Shown: piece after piece, positions 45,701 through 55,508 of the stretch
Layout: each line of letters opens with the position of its first letter
How positions within the stretch are numbered: the first letter of the stretch is position 1
Assembly (NCBI GenBank): GCA_958510875.1
Contig: OY294068.1
Span: 82,765,978 to 82,829,977 of the forward strand
Origin: Endomychus coccineus
Taxonomy: Eukaryota > Arthropoda > Insecta > Coleoptera > Endomychidae
Reading direction: 5' to 3'
DNA length: 64,000 nt
Translations under genes and position numbers: made by a program
The notes under the pieces: model-generated
The model's database searches: none
Seen by the model: the letters and a program-made list of their open reading frames with translations, nothing else
What the model was told of the DNA's origin: nothing

Positions 45701-46442
45701 GTGGCCCAAAAAACAAAAACGAAAGTATCCCAGCATTCCTTGAAGTGTTCAGAGGCTGGCATGCTCAGGAATAACAGATGCAATGTCGACCACTCCAACG
45801 GCTGCGATGGAAATACTATTGTAGTTGGAGCCACGGCACCTCGCCATTTAGGCAGAAGCCATAAGAGGAGCGTATCGCTTTGATCTTATTGGACAAGGTC
45901 TGGTCGACCAAAAAGGCCGACGCATTCTTGGATTGCTTGGATCACCTGGGCCATTGGGGAGGAGATCAAATAGGATCAAGGTTCACAGCACTTCCGTACC
46001 GTTCAGGATTCAAACCTTGAATGGGTGGGAGATCTCTGGGAGCAATCCTCACAGGATACCACGGGATTCCGTCTGTTTACGGAAGGCACCAAGACCAAAA
46101 TGTACAGGTGCTGGAATAGTCGAGACAACGGACCAAGAAGAAATAATTTCTTTGAACCTAAGAACACTTGCGGAAGAATTCCAAGCAAAAATAGTAGCAA
46201 TTACAACATGTGCTCGAATTATGATGGAAAAGCCTATGAGAATAGACAAATGACAAGCGTAGTGAACAACCTAACAGGGCTTAAGACACTGGAGTCATAT
46301 ACAATCACCTCACATTATGTACTCGAATGTGTAAAAGAAATAACGGCACTGGTAAAGAACTCAATAGAGTGACACTTGTTTGGGAATCTGAGGAAACCAG
46401 ACCCGAAGTGACTGAAACTGTCGTCCACTCGCTAAAGCGGAT

Positions 46443-46886
46443 GTGGAACAACCCCCGATTGGACCAACCTGTGGCATTTCTCATGCCACAGCGAAATCTC
46501 TAATCCAAAAATGGCACCAGACACAGCACCGTGTTCACTGGAGGGCACTGCCCCGTATGTCGTACTCCAAGCGACTGATAGGAGATCTCCAGCACCAACG
46601 AGTGAAAAATCTACTGACGTTCAGCAGACCAGAAATACGGAATCTTGTTGCATTACTGATCGACCACGCCCCATCCAACAAACATCTCTGCACGATGGGT
46701 CTAGTAGATCAGCCCACATGCAGGGATGGCGACGTGGGAGAAGAGACACCCAAGCATGTGTTGTGTCACTGCACGGCATACGCGGTTGGTAGTCGGCCAT
46801 ACCTCGGAGACGATAAAACTACACCCGAGGAAATCAGGAGTATCCCCTACATCAGGCTACTGAATTTCACAGAATACACCGACTGA
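46443..46886 (+). pseudogene. C-terminal region of the R1-like LINE (zinc-knuckle-like)
   Basis: The 147-codon frame reads SYSKRLIGDLQHQRVKNLL, then LLIDHAPSNKHLCTMGLVDQ and PTCRDGDVGEETPKHVLCHC, ending LLNFTEYTD. It matches the usual LTGH.PL..HL...GL...P.CR.C...EE...H.LC.C C-terminal block of R1/I-type ORF2. One Cys of the first pair is changed (CRDG for CRxC). An RNase H domain lies just upstream (around 45930-46380) in broken frames. Confidence 0.78.
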
Positions 46887-47082
46887 TGAGGAGATAGCAA
46901 TATGTGAGGGCACAATAGGACACTAACGACTGCAATGATGTGAGGCTCCATCTGGGAAGGAAGATCAACCTAAAGGGGGAGGGGTTTTAGTCGGTGAGAA
47001 TCCGACACACCTGGGGGCATGGGTTCCCGAGGCGTCTATGCAAGATTTCCCCTCCTCTTCGCAAAAAAAAATTACCAAACAG

Positions 47083-47217
47083 ATATTCGTTTTTAAATAA
47101 TACGCAATCACAAAAAAAGGATTATAAGCTACTATTAAGTGATATATGCAGTTCAGAAAATTCAATGATGGAACAGTTTGAAAAAGGTGAAAAATGTGTT
47201 CGATGTATTGGCCTAAC
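47083..47217 (+). other. Candidate host exon next to the LINE insertion (speculative)
   Basis: With the LINE removed, a pyrimidine-rich run (TTTCCGTTTGTTCATATTAAC) and CAG precede 47083, and GTAAGT follows at 47218-47223. The 135-nt segment is open in one frame (LNNTQSQKKDYKLLL..., GEKCVRCIGLT), including a C..C pair, with matching phases at both ends. I do not recognise the protein. Acceptor, donor and open frame may be coincidental. Confidence 0.3.
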
Positions 47218-47532
47218 GTAAGTAAAGGCAAGAGCAAACATAAAAATATTAAAAATGATACCATCGGTGTTTACAAGCATAAAAAGTAAGTTTTGCTGGA
47301 AAGCAATGAAACTGCAGAGTCAGAAGAGTAGACGAGGCGGAAGTTGGAAATATTCATATCTATGGTTTCATTTTACACTTCGGAATTTGGGGAATTAAAC
47401 TCTGGTTTACAAAAAACTTGTACCATTTAATTTTGAAAATAATACTTAAAAATTGTTTCATCATTATGGAATTCTCAAAGCTAGGAGTTAATAACAACAG
47501 GTGCAGTTACTAGGCAATAATTCTTGATTTGA

Positions 47533-47706
47533 TGCTCCACCTGAATGAAAACGTTTTCCCCAGATGTATCATGTAAGGCAACATCGAATTTTTCTTCTGC
47601 TAATTGACACTGTAGAATTCTTAAACCTAAGAGTTATCAATAACAATCGAAAACTCGATGTTGCCTTACATCTGGAGCAAACGTTTTTAGTCAGGTGGAC
47701 CATCGA
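47533..47706. repeat. Foldback MITE, ~55-bp arms
   Basis: TCCACCTGA...CAGATG...GGCAACATCGA on the left (about 47537-47595) is mirrored at about 47650-47704. The left arm has an extra 7 nt. The loop is about 55 bp. No target duplication was settled. Confidence 0.6.
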
Positions 47707-48712
47707 AAAGTATAAGGTTTTCAAGACAGTGTAATTTCCTTATGTATTTATTAGTTTGATTTTGAACTCTTTGATGCCCATACTTGAACTACTGTGGAAA
47801 ATGGCTTTTGGTTAATGCATTTCAGAAATCATCACAAAATTGGAATGCTTTTATCATTTTGGAGTATCCAAGTTTCGTCTAGAAATTGAAAAACGTTTTT
47901 TACAAAACGTGTTAAAATTCCGTCAAGAAGAATTTTCTTTGTATATATATTTGATAATTCCATGAAACCTCTACGAGGATCGTCTTTTCACCTTGAAAAC
48001 CAATGCTACATTATTTTTTTTGGTACGACCGCGCTATGTACTCATTCATGACACGACTAAAAGATTAACCAAACCTCGACAATAAATGGAATATGAATTT
48101 CCGATGTTCGTTCATGTCCGTGAATCTGGTTCCTCATTGCTGCCTTATAAAAATTAATTATATCATATTATTATATTTTGGAGCCGTCAGGTGAAATGTC
48201 AAAATTCTTGATACAACACAGTCATTCTTACTTTAATTATACCACAGAATAATCAACTCAATGTGAGCATGTGACGCCACACTTCGATGACGCAAGTATG
48301 ACACCATTCAAATCTTAAAACAATAATTTCGGACACTTCTGCGAGTGCTATATATATTATTATGACCAAAAAAACACTGATTCAATAAAATACTAGAGTT
48401 TAATTTAAGAAACTGACAATGGATGTCAAAAGAACAAGATTACTATCGCGTCCCAAAACTCTACAGCTCCTATTTTCATCACTTAATAGTGATTCTACGG
48501 AAAAATGAGGCGAGGTTCGTAAAAATTTGATAGAGGTTGGGGAGGTGGAAAAAGTTGGTTCTTGTGATAAGAGAATTTTCTACAAGAAATATTTGGTGCA
48601 ACCATCCCAAAAATCCCAAAAACTGGTTTCTGGGCCTTTTTTTAGGTCGATTTTGAAGTTTTAATTTTTTTGAATCCCTTAGACTTCTGACTAAGGTTTG
48701 GGAGTTGGACCC
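47707..48712. other. No gene recognised
   Basis: AT-rich DNA with no conserved frame. The last 300 bp (from about 48430) may belong to the outer part of the composite repeat, because the following box at 48713 is shared with 7264-7331. Confidence 0.4.
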
Positions 48713-48783
48713 TTTTATTGTCCATGTTCAAGGAAGCTTTGGTTCAAATTTGGAGTGTTTGCGATCATTACTTCCCCTAGAAT

Positions 48784-48851
<68 letters not shown>
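48713..48851 (-). repeat. Flanking repeat box (reversed) and (TA)n run
   Basis: 48713-48786 is the reverse complement of the box at 7264-7331. 48787-48851 is pure TA. Confidence 0.85.
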
Positions 48852-48853
<2 letters not shown>

Positions 48854-50587
48854 AATTTTGGATAATTAATTGGGTTTTAGGTTCAGTATTCAATGAAAAA
48901 TTACTTTGTTAACGTTATAACGTTATATTATTATCTAAACTCTTTTGAGTTTATTTTGAATAATAATTATTTTATTATTATGTTTTATTTTTAATGAATA
49001 ATTAATTTTATTTTTAATTCTACCGGCTAGCTTTCTTTTATTTTGATTTATTTTCATTTTTATTTATTGTGATAATAATGAACTTTCTATTATTATCTTT
49101 TATATGGAGTTATATATATGGAATTAAACACAATGTTCTTTGAATGTTAAAAAATTTCTATATTTAAATCTCTCTATGACTCTTATTATCTCGGGTTTCA
49201 AATTTACAATTTAATTTTATGTTCTGATAGGTCTATGTTCTAACCTCAAAACTATTCAATGTTAATATTTGTTTACACAGTTATAAATAACAATCTTTCT
49301 TTCAGATGATTTACAAATTAACAATACAATGGAGAAATAATAAATAAACTTACTTTTTAGTTAATATCCAATTATGTGATTAAAATGTGGGCAATGTTCA
49401 ATTGATTTAATCTTCTTGTTGATTTGTTTATTCACTTTACAAAACACAATTACTATGCTATACACAATAAACACAGGTAAACTATTTGGTTACTTCTTTT
49501 GAAATCAGGAACTGATGAAAATTGTTAACTTAGTTTTATTCTTTTTTAAAGATATAAAACTCTTCAATGATGTATTGGAACTTTATCGAAGGCTGGCTAT
49601 TGTTCGATGCTACTCATGAATTATAGGTTATTATAACCTTTAAACTTTGTTCGGAGGCTTCGAACACTACTTGACTCGTAGAAATTATTTACTAACTTCG
49701 GTTACTTTCAACTTTTCGAAGTTATTGGAACACTTGGGTTCACCATTGTTATCCAATAAACTAAGGTTATGGAAATTTTGTGAGTTGCAGGAGTACCTTG
49801 ACTCTTCAGATGTATTTGCTAACTGACTTGGCTTGTCTTTCAGATTCCTTTTATAGGCCTTCAAAAAGGACGCTAAGTATTGTCAAAAGTAACCAATCAA
49901 GTGCTTACTGTACTTATCAAGGATGCTTAGTTGATTGTTAGGAACTGACAAAACTTTCCCTTTGTTGCTCGTCTGACGTTTATAAACCACCTCGACCAAT
50001 CAGAATAGAGTATTCCATAAATTTTGAATTATTGAAGATTTTCAACTTATTTAAAATGATGATGATTCCTGCTTTTTAAATTAATATTGCCTACATTTTT
50101 CCACACACTTTGGTATAAGACAACCTATTATTAAGTTATTATTAACATGATTATTCCAATATTTATGGTAATTTTGACAGTTGTCATTCTTAAAAACTAA
50201 TACATAATATAATATATTAATAACATTTCTTTAACATTATATAACTCAAATTTACCAATCCTAACTTATATCTATAACATTTTTCAATAATTTGTGCTAT
50301 CTTATGATAGTTTTGTAATCATTTCAATTATGATTTCTGCTTTCGTAACACTGTACGTTTATTCACTTTCACTGTTTTCTTGTCTTTACACTTCTTATTC
50401 TATTTACATTTTTGTTCATTTTGTTCTACATTGTTTATTACATTATACTGACTATTACTTAACTTTTAATATTGTTTTTAATTCCATATAATATATTTTT
50501 ATTAATCTTTTCTGATTTTTAATGTTCGGTAAGTTCTAATTTTTATCATTTTATGTTGTTTAGGAAATGAAATCATAACAATATATA
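48852..50587 (-). mobile_element. LTR retrotransposon remnant, copy B (reverse)
   Basis: On the minus strand it begins TGTTATGATTTCATTTCC just before 50587 and follows copy A (5634-7262) with many substitutions. Shared landmarks include the TATA box (49849-49855), CCATAACCTTAGTT and AAAGCTAGCCGG. The last part on the minus strand (about 48960 down to 48852) does not match copy A. No coding region is present, and a 65-codon frame at 50294-50491 is chance. Confidence 0.6.
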
Positions 50588-51544
50588 TACGTTTTTCGAG
50601 GTAAAAATTAAAATTGGGCTATTTTGATCAAATCTTCACCAAATTGGATGAGATTTGGTGTCAAAGTAGATAGTAGTGACCATAATAAGTGATCCAAAGA
50701 TGAAGTTAAAATATTCAACAGTTTTGATAAAAATCCAAATTTGGGAGATTTGGCTCAAATTGGAGGTTATTTTATATAGTTTGACGTGGTGTATTTTGTT
50801 TTATAAGATTAGCCCATTTCTTGGCCATTTACGGCATATATATATGCGCGCGCAGATTTCCCACCTTTATTGTATTATAATAGGATTTTATCACTATAAT
50901 ATTGCTCTCAGGGTATAGATATGGCTTTTTTTGAATATATATGTGAGAAAACATATACTTTATTTATTTGAGGTCCACTAGTGACACAGTGCATTTCTTT
51001 TCACTACACTTATCAATTATTATAGAATATATAGGTATATACAACATCACCTGCGCTTTTTCTAATTCAAGACGCGACAAAAATTTACTTCTGATGATGT
51101 GGACCACGCCTACCAATATTATGAGATAAAAATTATTTTTATAAAACAATGACAGGTACAAATATTGTGTATCTTACGATGTTTTTTTTTTCTGTATTTT
51201 TCTGTTTTAAGAGGATGTCCGATTTTCCGATCTAATAATGTCTAATCTATAATTTCAATCGGCTGTTAAAAATTTTAGTGTTATTAAATTCAATAATCTC
51301 AAATTAACTATGAGGTAATTATAAAAGTTCAATTGGAGATCAGGTAGATGAATAAATATAAATAGGTTAGTTATTAAAAAAAAACTACTATATTCTTTAT
51401 CTGTAATATGTAATTAGTTATTATATTTATTATTATGTATGATTTTTTGACCCATTATTGGTATTTTCTTTTTCCGCTTGTTGTACTGGATGTTGTAGGG
51501 TACATAGACAGTCGGTTCTTGGATTTTCGTTCAGTACTATTTGT

Positions 51545-51560
51545 GGCCCTGAGAAGGGCC
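51545..51560 (-). other. Histone mRNA 3' stem-loop, perfect
   Basis: The minus strand reads GGCCCT-TCTC-AGGGCC, a 6-bp stem with a 4-nt loop starting 27 nt after the H2A stop codon. It fits the consensus GGCYCUUYUCAGRGCC that binds SLBP. CCACAAA and a purine-containing ACGAAAATCC follow downstream, as in the histone downstream element region. This is the processing signal of replication-dependent histone genes. Confidence 0.88.
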
Positions 51561-51587
51561 GATGATACTCTCGTTGTACGAGTTGAT

Positions 51588-51815
51588 TTATGCTTTCTTT
51601 TCGGTTTTCTTGGGCAGCAATATTGCTTGAATGTTAGGCAAGACTCCGCTTTGAGCGATGGTCACACCTGACAATAGCTTGTTCAATTCTTCGTCGTTGC
51701 GGATGGCCAATTGCGAATGACGGGAGATGATTCTCGTTTTTTTATTGTCCCGGGCTGCGTTATCGGCTAATTCCAAAACTTCGGCGGCCAAATATTCCAT
51801 CACTGCGGCTAGATA
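51588..51815 (-). pseudogene. Histone H2A C-terminal fragment, open frame, inside foldback B
   Basis: 75 codons from Tyr (51813-51815) to the TAA at 51588-51590 read [40 protein letters not shown], then [14 protein letters not shown] and a tail ending PKKTEKKA. This is H2A from about residue 49 to the natural C-terminus: helix 2, L2, helix 3, the docking domain and the C-terminal tail. Compared with the near-invariant family sequence there are about five changes (AGNA to ADNA, IIPRHL to IISRHS, QGGV to QSGV, QAVLL to QAILL). The 5' half of the gene is missing and no start is available except the internal Met. It sits in a mobile element, so I call it a captured gene fragment, not a working histone gene. 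Confidence 0.92.
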
Positions 51816-51856
51816 GTTATTATATTTATCATTAGATGTATGATTTTATGACTCTA

Positions 51857-52186
51857 TTATTGGTATTTTCTTTTTCTGCTTGTTGTACTGGACGAACTGC
51901 TGCAGCTGCTGGCTTCTGAATCAGTGATAGCGGACCTAAAGATCTCATCTGTTTCATCATCACTGAAACAATATATATCTGACTCCCATTCATCCGGTAT
52001 ATCTTCATCTTCTTCTTCATCTTCATATTGGATTTCTTCTTCTTCTTCCTCTTGACCATCTTTTTCAATTTCTGGGATTGCAGGAATAATGGGGTCAAGT
52101 TCTTCAACAACCTCTGATCCCTCGATTATGTTTTCTCCATTTTGGCAAGTAGTGTTTCTACCAGAATGACATAAATTGCAACAATC
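51857..52186 (-). CDS. Open frame with Cys-rich start and acidic middle, unknown, in foldback B
   Basis: From just after a TAG (52187-52189) the minus strand is open for 109 codons to the TAA at 51857-51859. It begins DCCNLCHSGRNTTCQ, then VVEELDPIIPAIPEIEK, an extreme acidic run (QEEEEEEIQYEDEEEDEDIP), DEWESDIYCFSDDETDE, a serine run and the basic end SRKRKYQ. There is no in-frame ATG near the start, so it is probably a gene fragment with a missing 5' part. The last codons overlap repeated arm sequence. A competing frame in this region has a Met start, but its Lys-rich text is simply the shifted reading of the Glu/Asp codons. Function unknown; I infer a nuclear acidic protein from composition only. 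Confidence 0.5.
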   Translation of the reverse strand, partial: DCCNLCHSGRNTTCQNGENIIEGSEVVEELDPIIPAIPEIEKDGQEEEEEEIQYEDEEEDEDIPDEWESDIYCFSDDETDEIFRSAITDSEASSCSSSSSTTSRKRKYQ

Positions 52187-53084
52187 CTAGAACCAACTGT
52201 CTATGTACCCTACAACATCCAGTACAACAAGCAGAAAAAGAAAATACCAATAATGGAGTCAAAAAATCATACATATAATAATAAATATAATAACTAATTA
52301 CATATTACAGATAAAGAATATAGTACTGTTTTTTTTGATAACTAACCTATTTATATTTATTCATCTACTTGATCTCCAATTGAACTTTTATTATTACCTC
52401 ATAGTTAATTTTTTTAAATAATATTTATAAGTTAATTTGATGAGATTATTGAATTTAATAACGTTAAAATTTTTATCAGCCGATTAAAATTGTAGATTAG
52501 ACATTATTAGATCGGAAAATCGGACATCCTCTTAAAACAGAAAGATATAGAAAAAAAACATCATAAGATACACAATATTTGTACTTGTCATTGTTTTATA
52601 AAAATAATTTTTATCTCATAATATTGGTAGGCGTGGTCCACATCATCAGAAGTAAATTTTTGTCGCGTCTTGAATTAGAAAAAGCGCAGGTGATGTTGTA
52701 TATACCTATATATTCTATAATAATTAATACGTGTAGTAAAGAAAAATGTCACTATGTCACAAGCGGACCTCAAATAAATGATGTATATGTTTTCTCACAT
52801 ATATATGCAAAAAAAGCCATATCTATACTTTAAGAACAATATTATAGTGATAAAATCCTATTATAATACAATGAAGGTGGGAAATCTGCGCGCGCATATA
52901 TATATGCCGTAAATGGCCAAGAAATGGGCTAATCTTATAAAACAAGTTATACCACGTCAAACTATATGAAATATCCTTCAATTTGAGCCCAAAAAGAGTC
53001 TTATGCGATTTGTAGGCCGTAATTGTGGGCATCTTCAAAATTTGGGCCAAATTTGTATTTTTTTCAAAACTATCGGACAATTTT

Positions 53085-53160
53085 CAGTATATATACGAAC
53101 CAATATACCAAGAAAGCATACAAATATATATATATATATATTGGTTCGTATATACAAATA
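53085..53160. repeat. Partial copies of the 2.6-kb inverted-repeat arm with short (TA)n
   Basis: CAGTATATATACGAACCAAT and CCAAGAAAGCATACAAA repeat the arm end at 3126-3173. A reversed piece TTGGTTCGTATAT follows after a TA run. Confidence 0.7.
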
Positions 53161-53261
53161 TATATATGTTTCTTCTTAGGTTCTCGCGGACGTAATGTGT
53201 AGAACTGGATTCTCGGGTATTGATCCGCGTTGTGTGGTTTCGGTCCTCAAAAGGACCAATT

Positions 53262-53303
53262 TCACGACGTTTCGGCAAAGTCGCATTTGCCATCTTCAGG
53301 TGA
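53262..53303 (-). ncRNA. Hammerhead-ribozyme-like motif (candidate)
   Basis: The minus strand has CTGAAGA (53293-53299), one unpaired T, a 6-bp hairpin GGCAAA/TTTGCC with a 6-nt loop, then GAAACGTC (53266-53273). The bases just outside, TCAC before and GTGA after, pair to form a stem I of 4 bp. CUGANGA, GAAA and a cleavable C after GU are the conserved hammerhead elements, and a 2-bp stem III is known from Penelope-like ribozymes that act as dimers. The extra T next to stem II is not canonical, so activity is uncertain. A hairpin GGTCC/GGACC lies next to it (53242-53258). Confidence 0.4.
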
Positions 53304-53827
53304 TTCGACCGTAGAGTCTGGAAAATCTAGGCGAACTATGGAAAATAAAAAAAATCCTACTGCAATCATAGCTGATTTGTGCGTAGTATAATTTCATAAT
53401 TCACTAAAATAGATATTTTGAATGCATTATAATCAGTATAATATATAATTAATATAAAATATATTTTGTATATTTTAGATAATTTGTCGAGATATGTGTG
53501 ACAGGAATATTTTGCTATGATGAAATATGTATTTTCATAGGATCCTTTTCTTTAGTTTTTTTCTACGTAATAATCAATATTTAGACCATATAGGAGTGTG
53601 TATATTGGAGATTACTCAAATTGAATCTAACAGAGTATTCAGCCATTTTGTAACATCTTTTATAGTTTTATAATTATTTGTACATTCATTTATGTTATTA
53701 GGTAGAAGACAATATGTGTAAGTAGATATTTAAGAGAAAGATCTTTTTCTCAATTTTTTGTGAGCTCGGTGTGTAGTAGTAATATGGTTTTCTTTGTAGC
53801 AGGTTTCATTTCTATGAGAAATGTTTG

Positions 53828-54640
53828 TCAGAGATTTTCCATTTTGTGTTGCATCAATATTACCTTATAGATATGAAGATGTCTGGGCTCTAATATTCCA
53901 GATTCTTTATAAAGGAGGTTAGTTGGGTATGTTCTGTTTTTGTTTAACATTATTTTCGAAATTATGTTCTGTTGGGTTTCTAGTATTTTCATATGACTTT
54001 TATATAAGCCTCCCCAACCTGTTATGCCATATTGTAGGAGCGATTCAACCAGGGAAGAGTAGATCATTCTTTGGTTAGTTATATTCAGTATATTCTTAAG
54101 TTGTTTGAATTCATAGAACAGTGATCTAATTGTTTTGACTAATTGTTGAATATGTACAACCCATTTCAAAAATCGGTCTATTTCGACGCCTAGGTAGCGT
54201 ATGTGATCAACTTCTTGGATTTTCATCATGTTTCCAGAAGAAGTGAGGTTCAAATGTTGGAACTCCGGAGACTCGCAGCTGAAGACTATATATTTAGTTT
54301 TTCGAAGTTGATGGTGAAACTCATTTCAATAAACCACTTTTTGAGTCTTTCTCTGCCATTATTTTAACATTACTTGAAGAATTGTGAGTGTATTGTATGG
54401 CTGTGTCGTCTGCTTAAGATGTAATGAATTGGTTTGAAGCAATGTGTTTAGATACATTATGAAAAGTATCGCACCGAGCACTGTGCCTTGCGAAATGCCA
54501 AACACCGATGTATTGAACTTGCTGATGGTATCGTCAATTTGGAAATATTGTATCCTTTGTTTCAAATGAGATTCCATCGGAAGAAGTGCCAAAATTATGA
54601 ATCCAAGGTCTTCTAAAACAAGTAGGAGCCTCTTATGATG
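53828..54640 (-). pseudogene. Jockey/CR1-like LINE fragment, minus strand
   Basis: Motif B reads ISQGTVLGAILFIMYLN (near 54455-54505). The next frame (54253-53828) reads DHIRYLGVEIDRFLKWVVHI, then LLQYGITGWGG and LETQQNIISKIMLN. It resembles the C-terminal part of the LINE at 41636-41980 (HLKW..HI, YGVLSWGG, LQKRFLKII), so it is the same broad family. The YADD block between the two frames is degraded. About 500 bp of 3' UTR may extend to 53330. Confidence 0.75.
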
Positions 54641-55458
54641 AGCGGCGCCTCGTCCAATTCAACTTTCGCTCATATTATTAAGCAAAATAAATAATGGAAT
54701 CCAGGAATATATCTGGACTCGTTTTTCAATGCACGACAATCTCAGTTGTGGGTACTACATAATGTCTTTGAAATGAACAATTTCCTGGTTGGATCATTTA
54801 GAAATTCTGTTTTTTGAATGAATGGATATTCAATGGATTTAATCTGATGAATGAATAAGCATTTGATAGCGAAAGTACATCCTATATCTCAGATTGAATA
54901 AAAAAAAAGATGAGCGTCTTGTAAAAGGTTAAACGCTTCAAACTTGAATAGTAAAAGTATACCTTAATTGGAAATGCGAATATGCAAACACTCTCGTAAT
55001 GTAATGTTTCTTCCAAAGAATATTAATTATTATGTACCTAAGAATATGTCTCTGGATCGCGTGTTGTTTATACGGGGACTAAAGTCGCTTCAAGTGAAAG
55101 TGGTAACTGTGTGAAAGTTTAACTCTCTAGTATGGAAGACGTTGAAGAATCAGTCGGCTAATGGTGCCCAACAGTGACTGTGACGTGCTAAAGTGCTGTG
55201 TATTCTTATATTGCCGGCTTTAAAGGACTATTATTCTGTTATCATCTGTCAGATTCAAAGATTAACAACAGTTACGTGAAATCGGTAACATGGGACATTA
55301 GTCATGATTTACAAATCTAGTATGTGAATGGAAAAGCAAATGGTCAATCTGTGATATTAGATAAGATAGCTTTGAAAATAAAATAATACCTACACTTTTG
55401 GCTAAAATCCACTCTAACTGATTCAGCATAATTACTCAGGATAGAAGGGGTTATGATC
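54641..55458. other. Upstream region of the secreted-protein gene
   Basis: No protein-coding frame is recognised. The stretch 55050-55310 is less AT-rich and could be a 5' non-coding exon, but no splice pair could be fixed. Confidence 0.35.
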
Positions 55459-55466
55459 TATAAATA
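55459..55466 (+). promoter_or_regulatory. TATA box of the secreted-protein gene
   Basis: TATAAATA ends 43 nt upstream of the start codon. With the usual 25-30 bp spacing, transcription would begin about 15-20 nt before the ATG, giving a very short leader. The match may be chance in AT-rich DNA. Confidence 0.4.
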
Positions 55467-55492
55467 AGATTTAATATTTCAAAATAAAATAG

Positions 55493-55507
55493 ATGGCAAT
55501 TATTTAG
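55493..55507 (+). promoter_or_regulatory. Upstream mini-ORF just before the main start
   Basis: ATG GCA ATT ATT TAG ends one base before the main ATG at 55509. If it is in the mRNA, it could reduce translation or feed re-initiation at the main start. Whether it is transcribed depends on the true start site. Confidence 0.4.
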
Positions 55508-55508
55508 A

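Larger units (their letters stand above)
42554..47072 (+). mobile_element. R1-like LINE, end-to-end copy with 9-bp target duplication
   Basis: TACCAAACA flanks the element at 42545-42553 and 47073-47081. The 5' UTR (42554-43164) is GC-rich (AGGGGTTGCAGGACCTTGAC, CCCGGCGGGGATAGTGC). ORF1, endonuclease, RT, RNase H and a zinc-knuckle-like C-terminal follow in order, then a 3' UTR and A9 at 47063-47071. Its base composition is clearly more GC-rich than the surroundings. Several frameshifts and stops make it inactive. Confidence 0.87.
50588..53077. mobile_element. Foldback element copy B, carries H2A fragment and a second ORF
   Basis: The left arm 50588 to about 51533 and right arm about 52183-53077 are reverse complements over roughly 900 bp. 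The left end is ACGTTTTTCGAGG next to TA repeats. The right arm stops short of its end and meets another repeat at 53078. The 650-bp centre holds an H2A 3' end (51545-51815, minus), a 70-bp internal repeat of arm sequence (about 51826-51890) and an acidic ORF (51857-52186, minus). No transposase is present. Compared with copy A, this copy has longer arms and a larger cargo. Confidence 0.85.

Noticed and set aside
50294..50491. 65-codon hydrophobic ORF resembling a membrane protein
   Set aside because: It lies inside the reversed LTR copy, and copy A does not keep the frame.
51588..51815. Working histone H2A gene
   Set aside because: The N-terminal half and promoter are missing, it lies in a foldback element, and conserved residues are changed.
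51832..52110. Lys-rich minus-strand ORF with a Met start
   Set aside because: It is the shifted reading of the Glu/Asp-coding stretch; the neighbouring frame gives more protein-like text.
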